Assembly (NCBI RefSeq): GCF_000516985.1
Contig: NW_006917094.1
Location: 434,001-498,000 of the forward strand
Length of the DNA: 64,000 bases
Reading direction: 5' to 3'
Source: Pestalotiopsis fici W106-1
Lineage: Eukaryota > Ascomycota > Sordariomycetes > Amphisphaeriales > Sporocadaceae
Part shown: positions 30,853 to 42,555 of the stretch, one piece after another
Layout of the letters: every line of letters starts with the position of its first letter
Position numbering within the stretch: position 1 is the first letter of the stretch
Translations under genes and position numbers: made by a program
The notes under the pieces: model-generated
What the model was told of the DNA's origin: nothing
Seen by the model: the letters and a program-made list of their open reading frames with translations, nothing else
Database searches by the model: none

Positions 30853-32240
30853 CTTGCCGTTCGTGAGAGGGTGTAGGCCAAGGAGATGGGGAAAAGCCAA
30901 GTTGAGGCGTTGAATTCGAAAAGTAATTGGGTGATGGTACAGAACGTAAAGGTCGTTGATGTCGTGCGCTATCGATTTCCGCGTGCGTCAATTGTAGGAT
31001 GGGAATTGAGGAGGAACGTTTTGCTGTCTGGGTGATATTGAGGACTCGTGGGTCACATTCAAACACGATCAAATGTCGTCGCTAGACATGACAGTGGCGA
31101 GGAGGTGCGTCAATCGTATGATGCAGATGGAAATATGCGTACGAGCGGGGAGAAGTTCGAGGGTTGGTGTTACACTTGGGCGCTCATCGACATATGATCT
31201 TAAGGTTTCCACCCTTCAGAAGTAAGTGATGTCGTACGACCCCAGCACCAAAAAACGACCACTTGCTGCAAAAGCCAGAAAGAGAGTTGGGCCGCCCACC
31301 AACGTTTCTTTCGGATGGGATTTGGGGAAGAATTGGGGGGGGCGGGGAGTAGGTCCAAAGTGTAGGTGTAATGTTCTCGACTCCTGCACCTTAGGTAGGC
31401 TTCTGTAGGTAGGATCGGTCGGCTCGGGGTGTCGCCTTTCCATGCCAATCGCCGGCCGCAAAGCCAATTTTTCTCGAGAATTAATCCGACGCGTCCGATT
31501 CGCCCAATTCGTCCCGTCTTTGGGGCTTGGGCGGCTGTCATTGGGTGAGAGCGCCGGTACTCCAAAAGCGGGGAATGAGCACAGGCCAGCGACACTTTGA
31601 GAGCTTTGACTGCCCGGAACTCGAGTGGCAAAATTTGGTCATCAACGACAATTGGCTGGTCATGTACAAGATCGACAAAGCTCCAAGCTTCCCCGGATTT
31701 TCGGCTGCATTCTGGAGCCAATTGGCTTGACAGTCCGGCACGTGCTCGTGTGTATGACCACCACGATGCGACTCATCACTTATACATTAGTCTCTTGTTA
31801 TTTCTAGTCACCCTGTTTAGTATCATTAAGAGAAGCCATGCAGAATTATAGATTAAACGTAATTAGCAAACCTTATTTCTTGGCCGCAATACTATAGAAA
31901 ACTATCTAGTAGTCAGTGCTTGATTCTCGAGTATTATAACTAGGGTGTTTGTTCTGCAGCCAAAATCCGCTTTCGGAAATATCGACACTTCCAACGCAAA
32001 AATAACGAAGAGATTTACTGACAGTTCAACAAGGACAAGAACATTAATCAAGTGAAAAACAAGTAAACAGAAGAGGAATACTTGGATGTAAAAGAAACGT
32101 TTGAATAAAATTAAAAATATCTGGATTAGAGAGAAATACCTGAATAGGGGGGATGAGAGAGAACTGCTTGCATAGGAGAGAAATGCTTATACTCTTTTCC
32201 GAATTCAGATAATCCAACATATACCACTACTTTACTACTT
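30853..32240. other. Intergenic, becoming AT-rich toward the RNase H gene
   Basis: About 1.39 kb. GC-rich ORFs on both strands at 31200-31741 overlap each other and show no domain. From about 31800 the sequence turns AT-rich. No gene supported. Confidence 0.4.
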
Positions 32241-33376
32241 TCAAACTTGATCGATCAGCCTTCGACCTGAAAAAACGTACGACGAACTAAATTCTTCGAT
32301 CATTTCCTGCCATTTTCGATCGGTAACTGTCCCCTGCTTCGGAAATATGGCCTTTAGCGACAGTTCCTCAAATTCCAAGTAAGTCGGGATCCATCGGTAT
32401 TTATGGTTTTGCCGAAAAATTCTTCTTGCCGACGAGGCCAACGCATCCACTCTTTCGTTGCCTATAACACTGTCATGGGCTTTCACCCAGTGCAGTTCGA
32501 TCCGGCAACCCCTTTCCACCAACCTTTTAGCCAAGCAATTGATCGCCTCGAGAAGAGCTTGTGTGTCGGCACCTTGATCCTTGTCTGGCGACAAAATCTC
32601 GTTCATTGCGCGTTGGCAATCGGTAAACACCTGTACCACCTCTTGGTTCGCAGTCTGGGGATACCGTCGTAAAGCAGCCTTTAAGGCTTGGTGGATTCCG
32701 AACAACTCGAATGGCGCATTTCGCGGCCCTCGAAGGACGGCTATTTCATCACACCATAAGTCGCGGTGCGGAACCTGTTTAAACGCGATGGCAGAACACG
32801 CCAGCTGCCGTGGGTTCTTGAAGTTCCAGGACGCATCGGTCCACAGTACCATGTCTTTCTCAGGTTGGGATGAATTGTACACATTATCGGCGTATACTAC
32901 GCTTGCTTGTGGCGTCTTAGCTATTACAACAAGCCCGCCGGCAAGAACTTCTGATTTTGTTGTGTCGAAAAGATGGGCAAAGTCTGCCAAGAACTGCCGT
33001 GGGTTGATCTTATGTATTGCGAACTCCTCTGGGTGTGGCACATCCGTGAGAGAGTGGAGTTTGCGCTTCTGTATATCAAATTAAGTTGCTTGTCAGATCT
33101 CAAACATTGAATCAATCATACCTCGTTTGAATCATCACTCTTGATCGAAACCGAGCAGCTCAACGTGTCTGACTGGTTCCGTCGTTGGCCTTCTTGCTTT
33201 TCACGGTCTTCGCGGATCCTTTCGGCTGATCGGAGACTTTCCAGCATCGCCACTACTACCGAAGGAAAAGGCATCTCCTCGGGAAAAGTATCAATGGCTC
33301 CCAGAAATTCTTCAAAGCCGAGAGATAGTGGCAATTGACCTCGATCGAATTCTTCAAGATCGTTGGGTATTTCCAT
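32241..33376 (-). CDS. Stand-alone RNase H domain protein, retrotransposon-derived, two exons
   Basis: Exon 1 33376-33122 (85 codons, acidic, MEIPNDLEEFDRGQLPLSLG), intron 33121-33069 (GTATGA donor, TACAG acceptor), exon 2 33068-32241; 360 aa joined in phase. Exon 2 holds an RNase H fold with its acidic residues visible: Asp in LWTDASW, Glu in PFELFGIHQAL, Asp in VQVFTDCQRAM, and Asp in GNERVDALA, plus the His of the ELHWVKAHDS loop. This is the RNase H found at the end of fungal non-LTR retrotransposon ORF2, but no reverse transcriptase is attached and the N-terminus is unrelated. Could be a domesticated gene or a truncated element. A broken paralogue lies at 9870-10045. Confidence 0.7.
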
Positions 33377-35442
33377 TTTGATGAATAAAAGGTTATTTGG
33401 TGTATGGTGGGTGTGTGGAGTGGCGTCTGATGCATGTAATGCTGCGTTTGTTTGTATTCCAGCGGGCGTAGACGTGTGATTTTGCGCTTTCAGAAGTTTG
33501 AAAATTGGAAAAAAAAAAAAAAATATGAGGTAGGGCCACTGGCTTTGACAGAGTATCACCGGATTCTCGAGATACCGGAGATGGCAACGGCCGCAGACGA
33601 TCGATGGTGTTCCAGGTGGCCAGTGCTATCACTTGTAGCCATCACCCCGTCAGACACAGGGACTTGTGCTCAAACGCGATAGTCAACAGTCGCTTGCATT
33701 GGAGGCTGTCAGCTGGCTAGAATCTCCACTGCCAGTTCCATTCATTTTCAAACAACTCTTCTAGGATTGCAGTTCGATCCCAGTGCAACCTTCTCTTCAA
33801 GGTACCTCACTGATGCCATGATCGCGCGTTTGGATAACTGTTGCATCCCTTCCTCTTGAGACCAGAAAACTGTTGTTCGCGAAAAAAGAAAAAAAAAACC
33901 TGGGATCCGTATAACTTATTTTTTTTCTTCAAACTACTGACGCTGAATAGTAATAACCAACCCTCCTGGCCTTCAAGGCACCATCCGTTTGCAGTTGTTA
34001 CTTACAGGGCCATTGATTTAAATCTGGGAAAGCTTCGTCACAGCCCTGATCTTGAACCAACCCTGTCCGTTTGCAAGCACCTCGAAAAGATCACAGGTCG
34101 ATTTTCACAACGCCCCCCTTTTTTTTTCAGGGACTTTATCGTCTGTGCTAAAAGATTCGCTAGCCTTACTGCCGTGAACTATTTGCTCAGAGAAATGATA
34201 TACAAGTACAACAAATTCAACTTCAAAAAAAGAGAGAGAAAAGAACTAGATTGAAGTAAATAAAAACTATAAAAAGAAAACCACGCGTGTCCGACAAGTC
34301 GGGGCCATCGAGGTTCCGGAAAATTAATGCCTGTGGGAACGGGGGGGCAGGGGGGAGTTATCCCGATCCCGATGACTTTTCCATTACTGTTTTGCTCGAA
34401 AGAATCGTTGATACTTTCCGTCGAAAGTTTGACACAAGCGATCCTTTAGAGTGATACTCAAACCACTCAGCCACCGTGGCAGCTTCTCGTCAACAGTCCT
34501 TGTTGAAGGTGCCATTAATCGGAATCTATAGACTCTCCCACACAGCCCCGAACTTTAACCAGCGCATAAACATTTATTCATTCATTGATTTGCATTTCTT
34601 ATTCATTCATTCATTCATTCATTCATTCATTCATTCATTCACTCATTCATTTCTTACATATTTCCTTTTTGTTCACTTCTTGCCCATTCATTCATTTGCT
34701 CATTGTACGGGACAGGCTCATTACCTGAGTTTCCGGGCTTCCCACAGCCATTTCACCATGTATCAGTCCATTGTTCCCTTGACTTTTGTGCATTCATCGC
34801 AACTGCATTTTGGTTTCATTGAGATCCGAAATCAAGCAGACACTCCTTTTTCCACTTATCATTATTGGTTTTCTTTGAAGTATAACCAGATGCTTTGCCA
34901 CATGTAACTGGTCTAGGGTGTGCCGGAAGAATGAATTAAACAATAAAGGGGGCGAAAGCATTTGGCAAGCAGGTCCACGTCATTTGGCAGCATGAACTGA
35001 GTGCGATATGCATCTTGGGATCATCATGGCCTGGACGTAGCAGAAGGTCCTATTTGGGAACAAAGGCGCAGTCAGACAAAGAAAATTTGGCGTCAGATGT
35101 TGATCGCAGACCCAAATGGCGGTGTTGCGACCACCTACTAGGCAGATTTCTGATTTGTCCTATTGACTACACGGCCTCGTCTTTGTCTTTATAACCTAGA
35201 CAATGCTGCATGTTGTAACCAACAAGAACATTGTTCATTACAAATCCTTTCACCAAACTCCCAAGCCAGCAGGGAGATCGTTGTATAAATCAACAACCCT
35301 GCGACGGCAAAGTTCCTCTCCCACTACCATCAGGATAAAACAAGTCCGTACGTGAGCACCCTACCAAAGCAATCAAAACTTCCCTCATCAGATCAACACT
35401 AACCTAACAGTACAAACTTCAAAGCGAAAATAACCAGTCATC
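33377..35442. other. AT-rich repeat island without recognised gene
   Basis: About 2.07 kb of low-complexity sequence: an A-run near 33509-33522, T- and A-runs near 33880-33930 and 34120, an (ATTC)n tract at 34601-34640, and a tRNA-like A-box on the minus strand at 34463-34473. A 143-codon frame over the ATTC tract (34476-34907) encodes mostly repeat and is not credible. The last 200 bp are probably the promoter and leader of the gene at 35443. Confidence 0.45.
34575..34700. repeat. (ATTC)n microsatellite and degenerate flanks
   Basis: About ten uninterrupted ATTC units at 34601-34640, with imperfect units on both sides to about 34700 (ATTCACTCATTC and ATTCATTTC variants). Simple tetranucleotide repeat. 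Confidence 0.9.
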
Positions 35443-36654
35443 ATGATTCATCCGGGATCTCAAACTTCGACCAATGTGTTCCACAATGCAGCAGAGGTGC
35501 ACACCCCGGTTGCGCGGGCCGCAAAGGTCATATCTACCGGAGAGTTGTCATATTCCACGACTCCAATGACTTCTCGAGTTGCGAGTCAGGTTCTGAACCC
35601 AACGACAACAGGATGTGCCATGGCTGGACTGGGCTATCTTCAGCTGTCCAATGACTACGGAGTCGTTTCCGACAGCATGTGGACGGCATTGACCACTGTC
35701 AGAAACGGTCTCGATACGCCAGAGGCTGTCAGTACTCCTCACCCAGGCGGGTTCCTGGGCTATTTTATCATGGAGAATGCCACCCAGTTCACTAGCGAAA
35801 CCGAGTTTCTGAACCTCCAGGTGGTGACCGAACCAAAGGGAGATAGGAGCATGTGGGTGCATCCCGCTTTTGACTCGCTCCGGTCCCGGCAAACATTCAT
35901 CTGGGCAGTGCGCATCGGTCCCAGGAACTGGAGGAACATTGCAGATGACAGAAATGCCCACTGGTGTCTTGTGGTCGGTGAAATCGAGGCACGACCGGCA
36001 ACCGTTGTGTCGCGAGGCACCACGTTCCCATATACCAACCGCCGGGAAGACTTTGTGGACCTTTATTACGACCGGTCCATCCGATCGATCCAGATCTTCA
36101 ATCCATTGATTGATGACGACCTGAACAGAGAACGCACGCATAGGCTTCTGGCACGAGAGATCACTGTCATGTTGACACGAGCAGGCATTGCTGTTCATAC
36201 GGAACAGTTTCGCTTTGGCCAGGCAGAGTACGGGCAGGTAACAGAACCTTGGCAGACTGGATTCCAATGCTTTGGCATTGCACAAGAGTACATGCGCCGA
36301 CTCAATGTTCGTGCAAACCTTGGTCTCGAAGACACATCGGAAGAGGCAGAGCAAATGATGCGCAGCACATATGTAGGTCTACCCCGAATTTCCGTTCTTC
36401 GAGAGTCAATGATCGCCGCTTGTGCTACCAGGGCTGTCATCCAGAGTGACTACAAGGCGAGAATCGCAGTCGAACTCCCCGGACAAGGTATTGAGGCGGA
36501 CACGGTAGCCCCTATGGCAGGTGGAGGCTTTGGTGAGCATCCGCAACGCATCGATGACCCTGACAATGAAACGCCGACAGCCAACATATTCATCTCAGTC
36601 AACAAGGGACCTCTACCGGGCCCATTGACGGCATGGCAGCCGACGACATCGTAG
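35443..36654 (+). CDS. Orphan protein with Ulp1-like His/Cys pattern
   Basis: Single exon, 403 aa from a well-placed ATG at 35443. No family recognised with certainty. The order of residues fits a C48/Ulp1-type cysteine peptidase fold: a strand ending in IWAVRIGP, then H173-W174 (AHWCLVVGE), a strand IQIFN where N220 would replace the usual Asp, and Q271 followed by C276 in WQTGFQCFGIAQEYM, resembling the Q...DCG-helix of Ulp1. No signal peptide. The C-terminal about 60 residues are Gly/Pro-rich and probably disordered. It sits at the edge of a repeat island. The peptidase reading is inference from motif order, not from similarity over the whole chain. Confidence 0.6.
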   Translation: MIHPGSQTSTNVFHNAAEVHTPVARAAKVISTGELSYSTTPMTSRVASQVLNPTTTGCAMAGLGYLQLSNDYGVVSDSMWTALTTVRNGLDTPEAVSTPHPGGFLGYFIMENATQFTSETEFLNLQVVTEPKGDRSMWVHPAFDSLRSRQTFIWAVRIGPRNWRNIADDRNAHWCLVVGEIEARPATVVSRGTTFPYTNRREDFVDLYYDRSIRSIQIFNPLIDDDLNRERTHRLLAREITVMLTRAGIAVHTEQFRFGQAEYGQVTEPWQTGFQCFGIAQEYMRRLNVRANLGLEDTSEEAEQMMRSTYVGLPRISVLRESMIAACATRAVIQSDYKARIAVELPGQGIEADTVAPMAGGGFGEHPQRIDDPDNETPTANIFISVNKGPLPGPLTAWQPTTS

Positions 36655-37963
36655 TTCCCTAGAAGGATAGCGAGATGGTAAATGAAAAGATGAAGTCGAG
36701 GTGAGGGCTTTTGATGCTTTAGGTAAGTCATTACATGCAAATAATTCGTGTAAACCTTTTCGAAATAGATTAATTGAGATACATGAATCAATAGTCTGTG
36801 GCCTTCCTTCTGCCATGCAACGTCTTGTGAGGTCGTGTACGTGTAGTAGGTAATTGGATTGCACCATCCAATAGCCAATGGTGCATCATCTTGTACGAAT
36901 GAAATTGTTTTATGTTCTTCAATCATTGAACTGCACCATTTACCTTGCAAGTAATTCATTCTTTCTTCCATCACTCTGAGCGTGGAGGTCTTACTTCCAG
37001 TAAGATTGCCAAGGTCAAGGTGGACTTGCAAGTTCCAAGCATTGAGGCTCTTCTCTAGTGTGGACGTAACATCGTCGCCCGGGCTTGGCACTGCACGCCA
37101 AGCACGTGGCTCATGATGAATCTGTTCTGTTTCTCTTTGTTTTCCAACGTCCTTGTTACCTGCCAGCATATTTGAGCTGTATTACAAAGGGACCTGACCG
37201 CCTTTGGCCGCGAATGAAATGCTAGATACCGACCGTGCGACTCACATATGCAGTAGCTGGCCACTAGTCTCTCGGATCGATCGTCTGATCGCCGCCGGGC
37301 TCCTGTACGATTAATCATGTCAAAGACTTTACGAAATACATTCTTCAGATGGGCGGATCGAACAATTTTTTGATCGCTTGTCAAATTGGGCGCCAAGAGC
37401 AGACAAAGAACCGGCGCTCTGAAACTCGGATCTGGGAGGCCCTGGGGGTCCTTCCCCAAGCCCCTCTAGATCCCTGCGCAAACTACGCCGCAACGGTAGA
37501 GGTCCGCCTATCACAGCCCATGCTGGCGTTGACCAGCTTCCCAGATAGGGAGGCCAAACAGAACCCATCCACAAAAGAACCATTGAGCGATCACAAGCCT
37601 AGCAGAGATGCCTCGACGCGATTCGCCCAAACCTATGCGGCATCTGCCTGTTCGCTGCTCGAGTGGAGAAAACCCGCCCTCGCCCGGTCGTGTTCTCTCT
37701 CTCCGGATCGTCATCAAAAAGTCGGCCCCTGCTGCTTGCCGTTTCTTATCTATTGGCCATGATGTGACCCTGATGGCGTCGCATTGTGCTCGTCATATAA
37801 CATGTCGCCCAACCGTTCCTTGCATCCTTTTTGCTCCACCAGCTTTTGCTGTCCCACTGGAGTCGACATTGCTTTGGTTGTGATTTAGAGATTGCCAAGC
37901 TGGTTGTTTCAATAAAACACCAATTGGTTTTTTTCAATTCAGTCAAGAGGAAAGTGAGCAAAA
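36655..37963. other. Intergenic
   Basis: About 1.3 kb upstream of the carboxypeptidase. Overlapping ORFs at 37329-37762 on both strands have no domain. No gene supported. Confidence 0.45.
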
Positions 37964-39874
37964 ATGCGCTGGTCATCCATCGCATCCAGCCTGTTGCCGT
38001 TGGCAGCATTGGCCGAGTCCCGAAGCTGGCAGCATGTGGGCAAGCAGGCACCGAGGGCAGCCCTCAAGACCGACGACAACTTTGTCTCTCATTACCTTGC
38101 CAACAGGCAGACAACTGGATCAAAGTTCCTCAACGACAATACAACGAGTACGGAGAGCTCTTTGGCAATGATGATGGTGGAATGAAACTTGCTGACACGC
38201 ACATGACAGGCTTTGCCGTAAATGGCACCAGTCTCCCAGACGTCGACTTCGATATCGGCGAGTCGTATGCTGGGCTGCTTTCAATTACAGATGACCCAGA
38301 GGCAGCTGAGAAGCTCTACTTCTGGTTCTTCCCATCCGAGAATGAAAAGGCAGACAAGGAAATTCTGCTGTGGCTCAATGGAGGCGTAAGTGAATTTAGG
38401 TGCCAATTGATAGGTCGTGTATTGCTGACTTGTTACACAGCCCGGCTGCTCGTCTCTGGAGGGTCTGATTCAAGAACACGGCCCATTCATTTGGCAGTAC
38501 GGAACTTTCAAGCCGGTACCCAACCCTTGGAGTTGGCATCGCTTGACAAACATTGTCTACATTGAGCAGCCTATCGGTACAGGTTTCTCCCAGGGCAACG
38601 TCACTGCATCAAATGAGGAGGATGTCGCAGCACAGTTCCTCGGCTTCTGGAAGAACTTCATCGAGCTGTTCTCCATGCAAGGCTACAAGGTGTACATTAC
38701 TGGCGAGTCCTATGCAGGCATGTACTGTCCGTACATTGGATCTGCCATGCTGGACGCCAACGACACCACCTACTACGACCTGGGCGGTTTGATGATCTAC
38801 GACCCTGTACTCATGGACGATATTGTGCAGACAAGTCACACGGTTGTGCCATTCGTCGACTACCACACCAACTTGATGCCGTTCAACGATTCCTTCAATG
38901 ACTACCTGCACGAGCAGCACGATTCTTGTGGCTTCGCCAACTTCTCGGCCACCTACCTCCAGTACCCTCCTCCGGGCCCTCAGCCGAGCACCAGCGATTT
39001 GTCGGACGAATGCGCCAACCTCTGGTATTACGTCTACAATGAGGTCTTTTCCGTCAACCCTTGCTTTGATGTGTACCAGGTCGCCACCACCTGTCCTCTG
39101 CTGTGGGACGTTCTCGGTTTCCCTGGCTCTCTCTTCTACATCCCCGAAGGTGCCGATGTGTACTTTAACCGTACCGACGTGCAACAGGCCATTAACGCTC
39201 CCATCCAGGAATGGGAAGAGTGCTCTTCAGGCAATGTTTTCACCGGACGCGGAGATACCTCTGACCCCTCTGGCTACAAGGTATTGCCCAACGTGATTGA
39301 CAAGACCCAAAACGTCATCATTGGCCACGGTATCCTGGACATGATTCTGCTGGCCAACGGCACTCTGCTCTCGATCCAAAACATGACGTTTGGCGGCAAG
39401 CTGGGATTCGAAAAGACGCCCGTGGAGCCCTTTTACATTCCCTACCACGCCCTGAGCACCGCGGACACTATTGGCTACGAGGAAGACCCGACCCTGCTCG
39501 CCACCATGGCCAGCGCCGGCGTCGCGGGTGTGGCGCACACGGAGCGCGGTCTGACCTACGTCTCGGTTGACATCTCGGGCCACATGATTCCGCAGTACGC
39601 CCCCAGCGCGGCCTTCCGCCAGCTCGAGTTCCTCCTCGGCCGCATCAGCAACCTTAGCGACACCACGCCCTTTGAGACGGAGCCAACCGCGCCGCAGTCG
39701 ACGGGTCCCTTGGGAAACGGCACGGGTCCGTATACCTACTATGACGGATCAGAAACTGTGGATTCAGCCGCAGAGTCCAGCTCGTCTGTGCAAGCCCGCA
39801 GTGTCGCCGGAAGCCTGCGCTTTGAGCGTTGGGGCCTTGTTGGCATTATTGCCGGCATGGTCTACTTGCTGTAA
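37964..39874 (+). CDS. Secreted serine carboxypeptidase (S10), probably GPI-anchored, three exons
   Basis: Exons 37964-38147, 38210-38385 and 38441-39874; 597 aa. Exon 1 encodes a signal peptide ([14 protein letters not shown]). The first splice joins FLNDNTT to [20 protein letters not shown], restoring the usual pre-catalytic segment. The second joins LLWLNGG to PGCSSLEGL, the oxyanion region. Catalytic Ser lies in [11 protein letters not shown], Asp in [13 protein letters not shown], and His in [13 protein letters not shown]. Many N-x-S/T sites and paired Cys residues fit an extracellular enzyme. The C-terminus has a Ser-rich linker then the hydrophobic [13 protein letters not shown], as in a GPI signal. 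It removes C-terminal amino acids from peptides at acidic pH (family knowledge). Confidence 0.9.
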
Positions 39875-40322
39875 TTCGGCGGTAGTGGCAAGATGGTAAC
39901 AATAGGCTCAGCCTTGAGTAACTTGGTTGTAATAGACAGTTAGAAACATGTCATGAAAATGAAGCTAATTGACGAAAATGACGATAATGTATGAAAATGG
40001 GGATAGCGAGAAAAGAAATCAAGATTGTTCCTGATAACATTATTGCTTCATGCCTCCATTCTTGGAAACTCGGTCTCACGTATCACGATTATTTCATTCA
40101 TACTCCGTCGGGGACCAGACGGACGCAGTCTGATAATACACTGGCTTATGCCCTAGTGATTTGTACCAGCCCCAAAGCAGTCAAAGACATCCATTTCTCT
40201 TTGTCTGATTGTAATACAGTATGGTACAGTCTATGTTCTGGCAGTGGACGAATGCGACAAACATTGCCTTTGTCAATGTGTGGTGTCGGAAACGGAAACA
40301 TACCACCCGGGCGTTCATGTCA
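39875..40322. other. Intergenic between convergent genes
   Basis: About 448 bp, AT-rich, probably two 3' UTRs. Short ORFs only. Confidence 0.45.
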
Positions 40323-41666
40323 TTATTTCTTGTTTTGTTTCCCATTGGCAGCAGCTTCTTCCTCTTTTGCTATGAGCTCCTCTTCTGCAATCAGAGCTCG
40401 AATGTCTCTTGCCACGAGGTATTCCTTGGTGCTATCCATGACCTTTTGAAGCACCTCTCCTCCAGCCAACACATCGGGAAGATTGTGTACATCGAAACCA
40501 GCTCGGTGATCGGTACAGCGGTCCTGCTGGTAGTTGTATGTTCTGATCTTGTCACCTCTGGTGATCTTTTCCTTACTGAGGACGCTGTTTCTCAGAGTAG
40601 CTGCCTTTTCTTCCCTCTCTTCTCTCCTTTGTGAAGCTACGCGGGATCGCAAAAGTTGCCATGCCTTGTCTCTGTTTTGATGCTGCGATCGTGAATCTTG
40701 TATCGAAACCACTGTTCCGGTAGGTACGTGCGTTAGACGAATGGCGGATTCGGTCTTGTTGACATGTTGTCCTCCGGCACCACCAGCTCGCATCTTCTCC
40801 GCCCTGACCTCCTTAGGGTCAATGTAGAAATCGGACGTTGGGTCGTTGAAGTCGGCTTCGGCTTCGGAGCCACCCTCGGGGAAACTGGGCAGAACCCAGA
40901 CGGCAACGGCACTCGTGTGCGTCCGCCCCTTGGTCTCGGTGGCGGGAACACGCTGCACACGGTGCATGCCCGCCTCACCGCGGAACCGGTCGTATGCGCC
41001 CGTGTCGAGAATCTCAATGACTGCTTCGCTGAGGGGTGTTTCTGAGCCGGCGCCTCCTTGAGTCTCTCCGCCGTCCACTGTTTCGTATTTTACAATGTTG
41101 GTTCGTATTCCTACGCGAGCACAATACGCGCGGTACATTTTGAAGAGGGCGTCGGCAAAGTAGCGACCCTCCTGCCCACCTGGACCAGGTCGTATTTCCA
41201 ACAGACATGGCATGTCTGCGTAAGGATCGCGCGGCGTCAATGAAGCTGTCAGGGCATTCGTCATGTTTGCCAATGAGGCATGCGTCGTTTCGAGCTCATC
41301 TCGTGCCAGTGCCTGGAGCTCCTTGTCGGAATCCGGGGACGAGATGAGGGAGTTGAGCTCCTCTAGAGACGATCGCGCCGTGTCCCATTCTGCCAGGGCA
41401 TTCGCGACCCTGCTCAGATCGCCCAGTCGTTTCGCGGCCTTTGCGTCAAAATCCTCTGCCAAGGTGGTTTGCAAGTCTTTGTGCTCGGCGGCAATGTTGC
41501 GGGCGCGTTGCAGCAGGGCTGGTGGAAGGGTCGTCGCAGTCGTAGCATCGTTGGTCGCATATCTACGAGACAGCAATTGCACAGGCCGAGGTAATTGGCC
41601 TCGGCCAGCAGCAGAGCTCCTCAAAGCGAAGGCGCATCGTTGACACACCCATTGTGTTGTGCGCAT
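40323..41666 (-). CDS. MRF1: Mitochondrial peptide chain release factor 1
   Basis: Single exon, 447 aa. An Arg-rich N-terminus (MRTTQWVCQRCAFALRSSAA) serves as a mitochondrial targeting sequence. The PCRF domain follows with LLEIRPGPGGQEGRYFADAL. The catalytic GGQ loop is GAGGQHVNKTESAIRLTHVP, with the flanking SRSQHQNRDKAW. DKIRTYNYQQDRCTDHRAGF is the class-I C-terminal segment. The recognition region around THTSAVAVWVLP fits RF1-type factors. It releases the finished chain from mitoribosomes at UAA/UAG. The C-terminus carries a Lys/Glu-rich tail longer than in bacteria. Confidence 0.93.
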   Translation of the reverse strand: MRTTQWVCQRCAFALRSSAAGRGQLPRPVQLLSRRYATNDATTATTLPPALLQRARNIAAEHKDLQTTLAEDFDAKAAKRLGDLSRVANALAEWDTARSSLEELNSLISSPDSDKELQALARDELETTHASLANMTNALTASLTPRDPYADMPCLLEIRPGPGGQEGRYFADALFKMYRAYCARVGIRTNIVKYETVDGGETQGGAGSETPLSEAVIEILDTGAYDRFRGEAGMHRVQRVPATETKGRTHTSAVAVWVLPSFPEGGSEAEADFNDPTSDFYIDPKEVRAEKMRAGGAGGQHVNKTESAIRLTHVPTGTVVSIQDSRSQHQNRDKAWQLLRSRVASQRREEREEKAATLRNSVLSKEKITRGDKIRTYNYQQDRCTDHRAGFDVHNLPDVLAGGEVLQKVMDSTKEYLVARDIRALIAEEELIAKEEEAAANGKQNKK

Positions 41667-42555
41667 GATTGCTGACCGTATTGAGATCGGTCAGTACAAG
41701 CAAGCCATGACGAACTGTTCAAGACCGAGCTTAAAAAAAAAATCCAGGGCGTCACCCGCCAAGGCACGCGCTGCTCTTAGCGTCTACAGATGGCGGGAGC
41801 TTGCCCCAGTACCGCCAGTAGGGTGCTGAACCCAACGTACAAGCAAGTGGGTACCGCGAGCACAGTACATGTCAACATCCATGTATCTATCCTCACCCTA
41901 CATACCTACATATGCAACACACAATATCATGCGGAAGTCGTATACTAAGGTAGCTTTGGCAATAAATTTACACCTGTATCTGTTCATCTTTGAATTCTTC
42001 CCAAGACGAGCGAAACCGCATGGCCCCTAACTACATATCATATCTAGTGCACAATGACCACTGTCATGAATTTATAAACATTGACATACTAGATACTGTA
42101 ATAATCCATCACCCGAATATGGATCCAAGTCGCACTATTCACAAATATTCATGTTTTCTCTTTGAAATATGATACGATCTCGTTGTGCCAAGTACTGAAG
42201 AATTCTGCCAAGAAAGGTCCCGCAATCCTACAGCTTTGGCTCGATAGACTATTCGCTGCGCTGTGTTGTAATTAATCTCCATCACACCCTTCGACCATCT
42301 TAGTATATTAAAACTTTCTCAAATCTGCTCTAGCCAATGTGGCTCCTCGCTTTGACTTTAAAGTGCTCTGAGAAGAACTCAGAAACACCCCCTATTATAC
42401 AGAAGTATTAACACCGTAAACCAGAGGAAAACTATTCGTTTCAAACTGGTATTCCAAACCAAACAAAACCGAATCTAAAATTTCTGCCAACTCCATCTTT
42501 GCTTATACTGTTCTTCGAGATTGTGTTGATCCGTTCTCTGCACGCCATTTCCAAA
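41667..42555. other. Intergenic, divergent promoter region
   Basis: About 890 bp, AT-rich, between the release-factor start and the DJ-1-like start. No gene seen. Confidence 0.45.

Noticed and set aside
34601..34640. Possible telomere-like or CRISPR-like repeat
   Set aside because: Plain (ATTC)n without spacers; fungal telomeres are TTAGGG and eukaryotes lack CRISPR arrays.
34476..34907. 143-codon frame across the ATTC tract
   Set aside because: Mostly tetranucleotide repeat; low-complexity product without start context.
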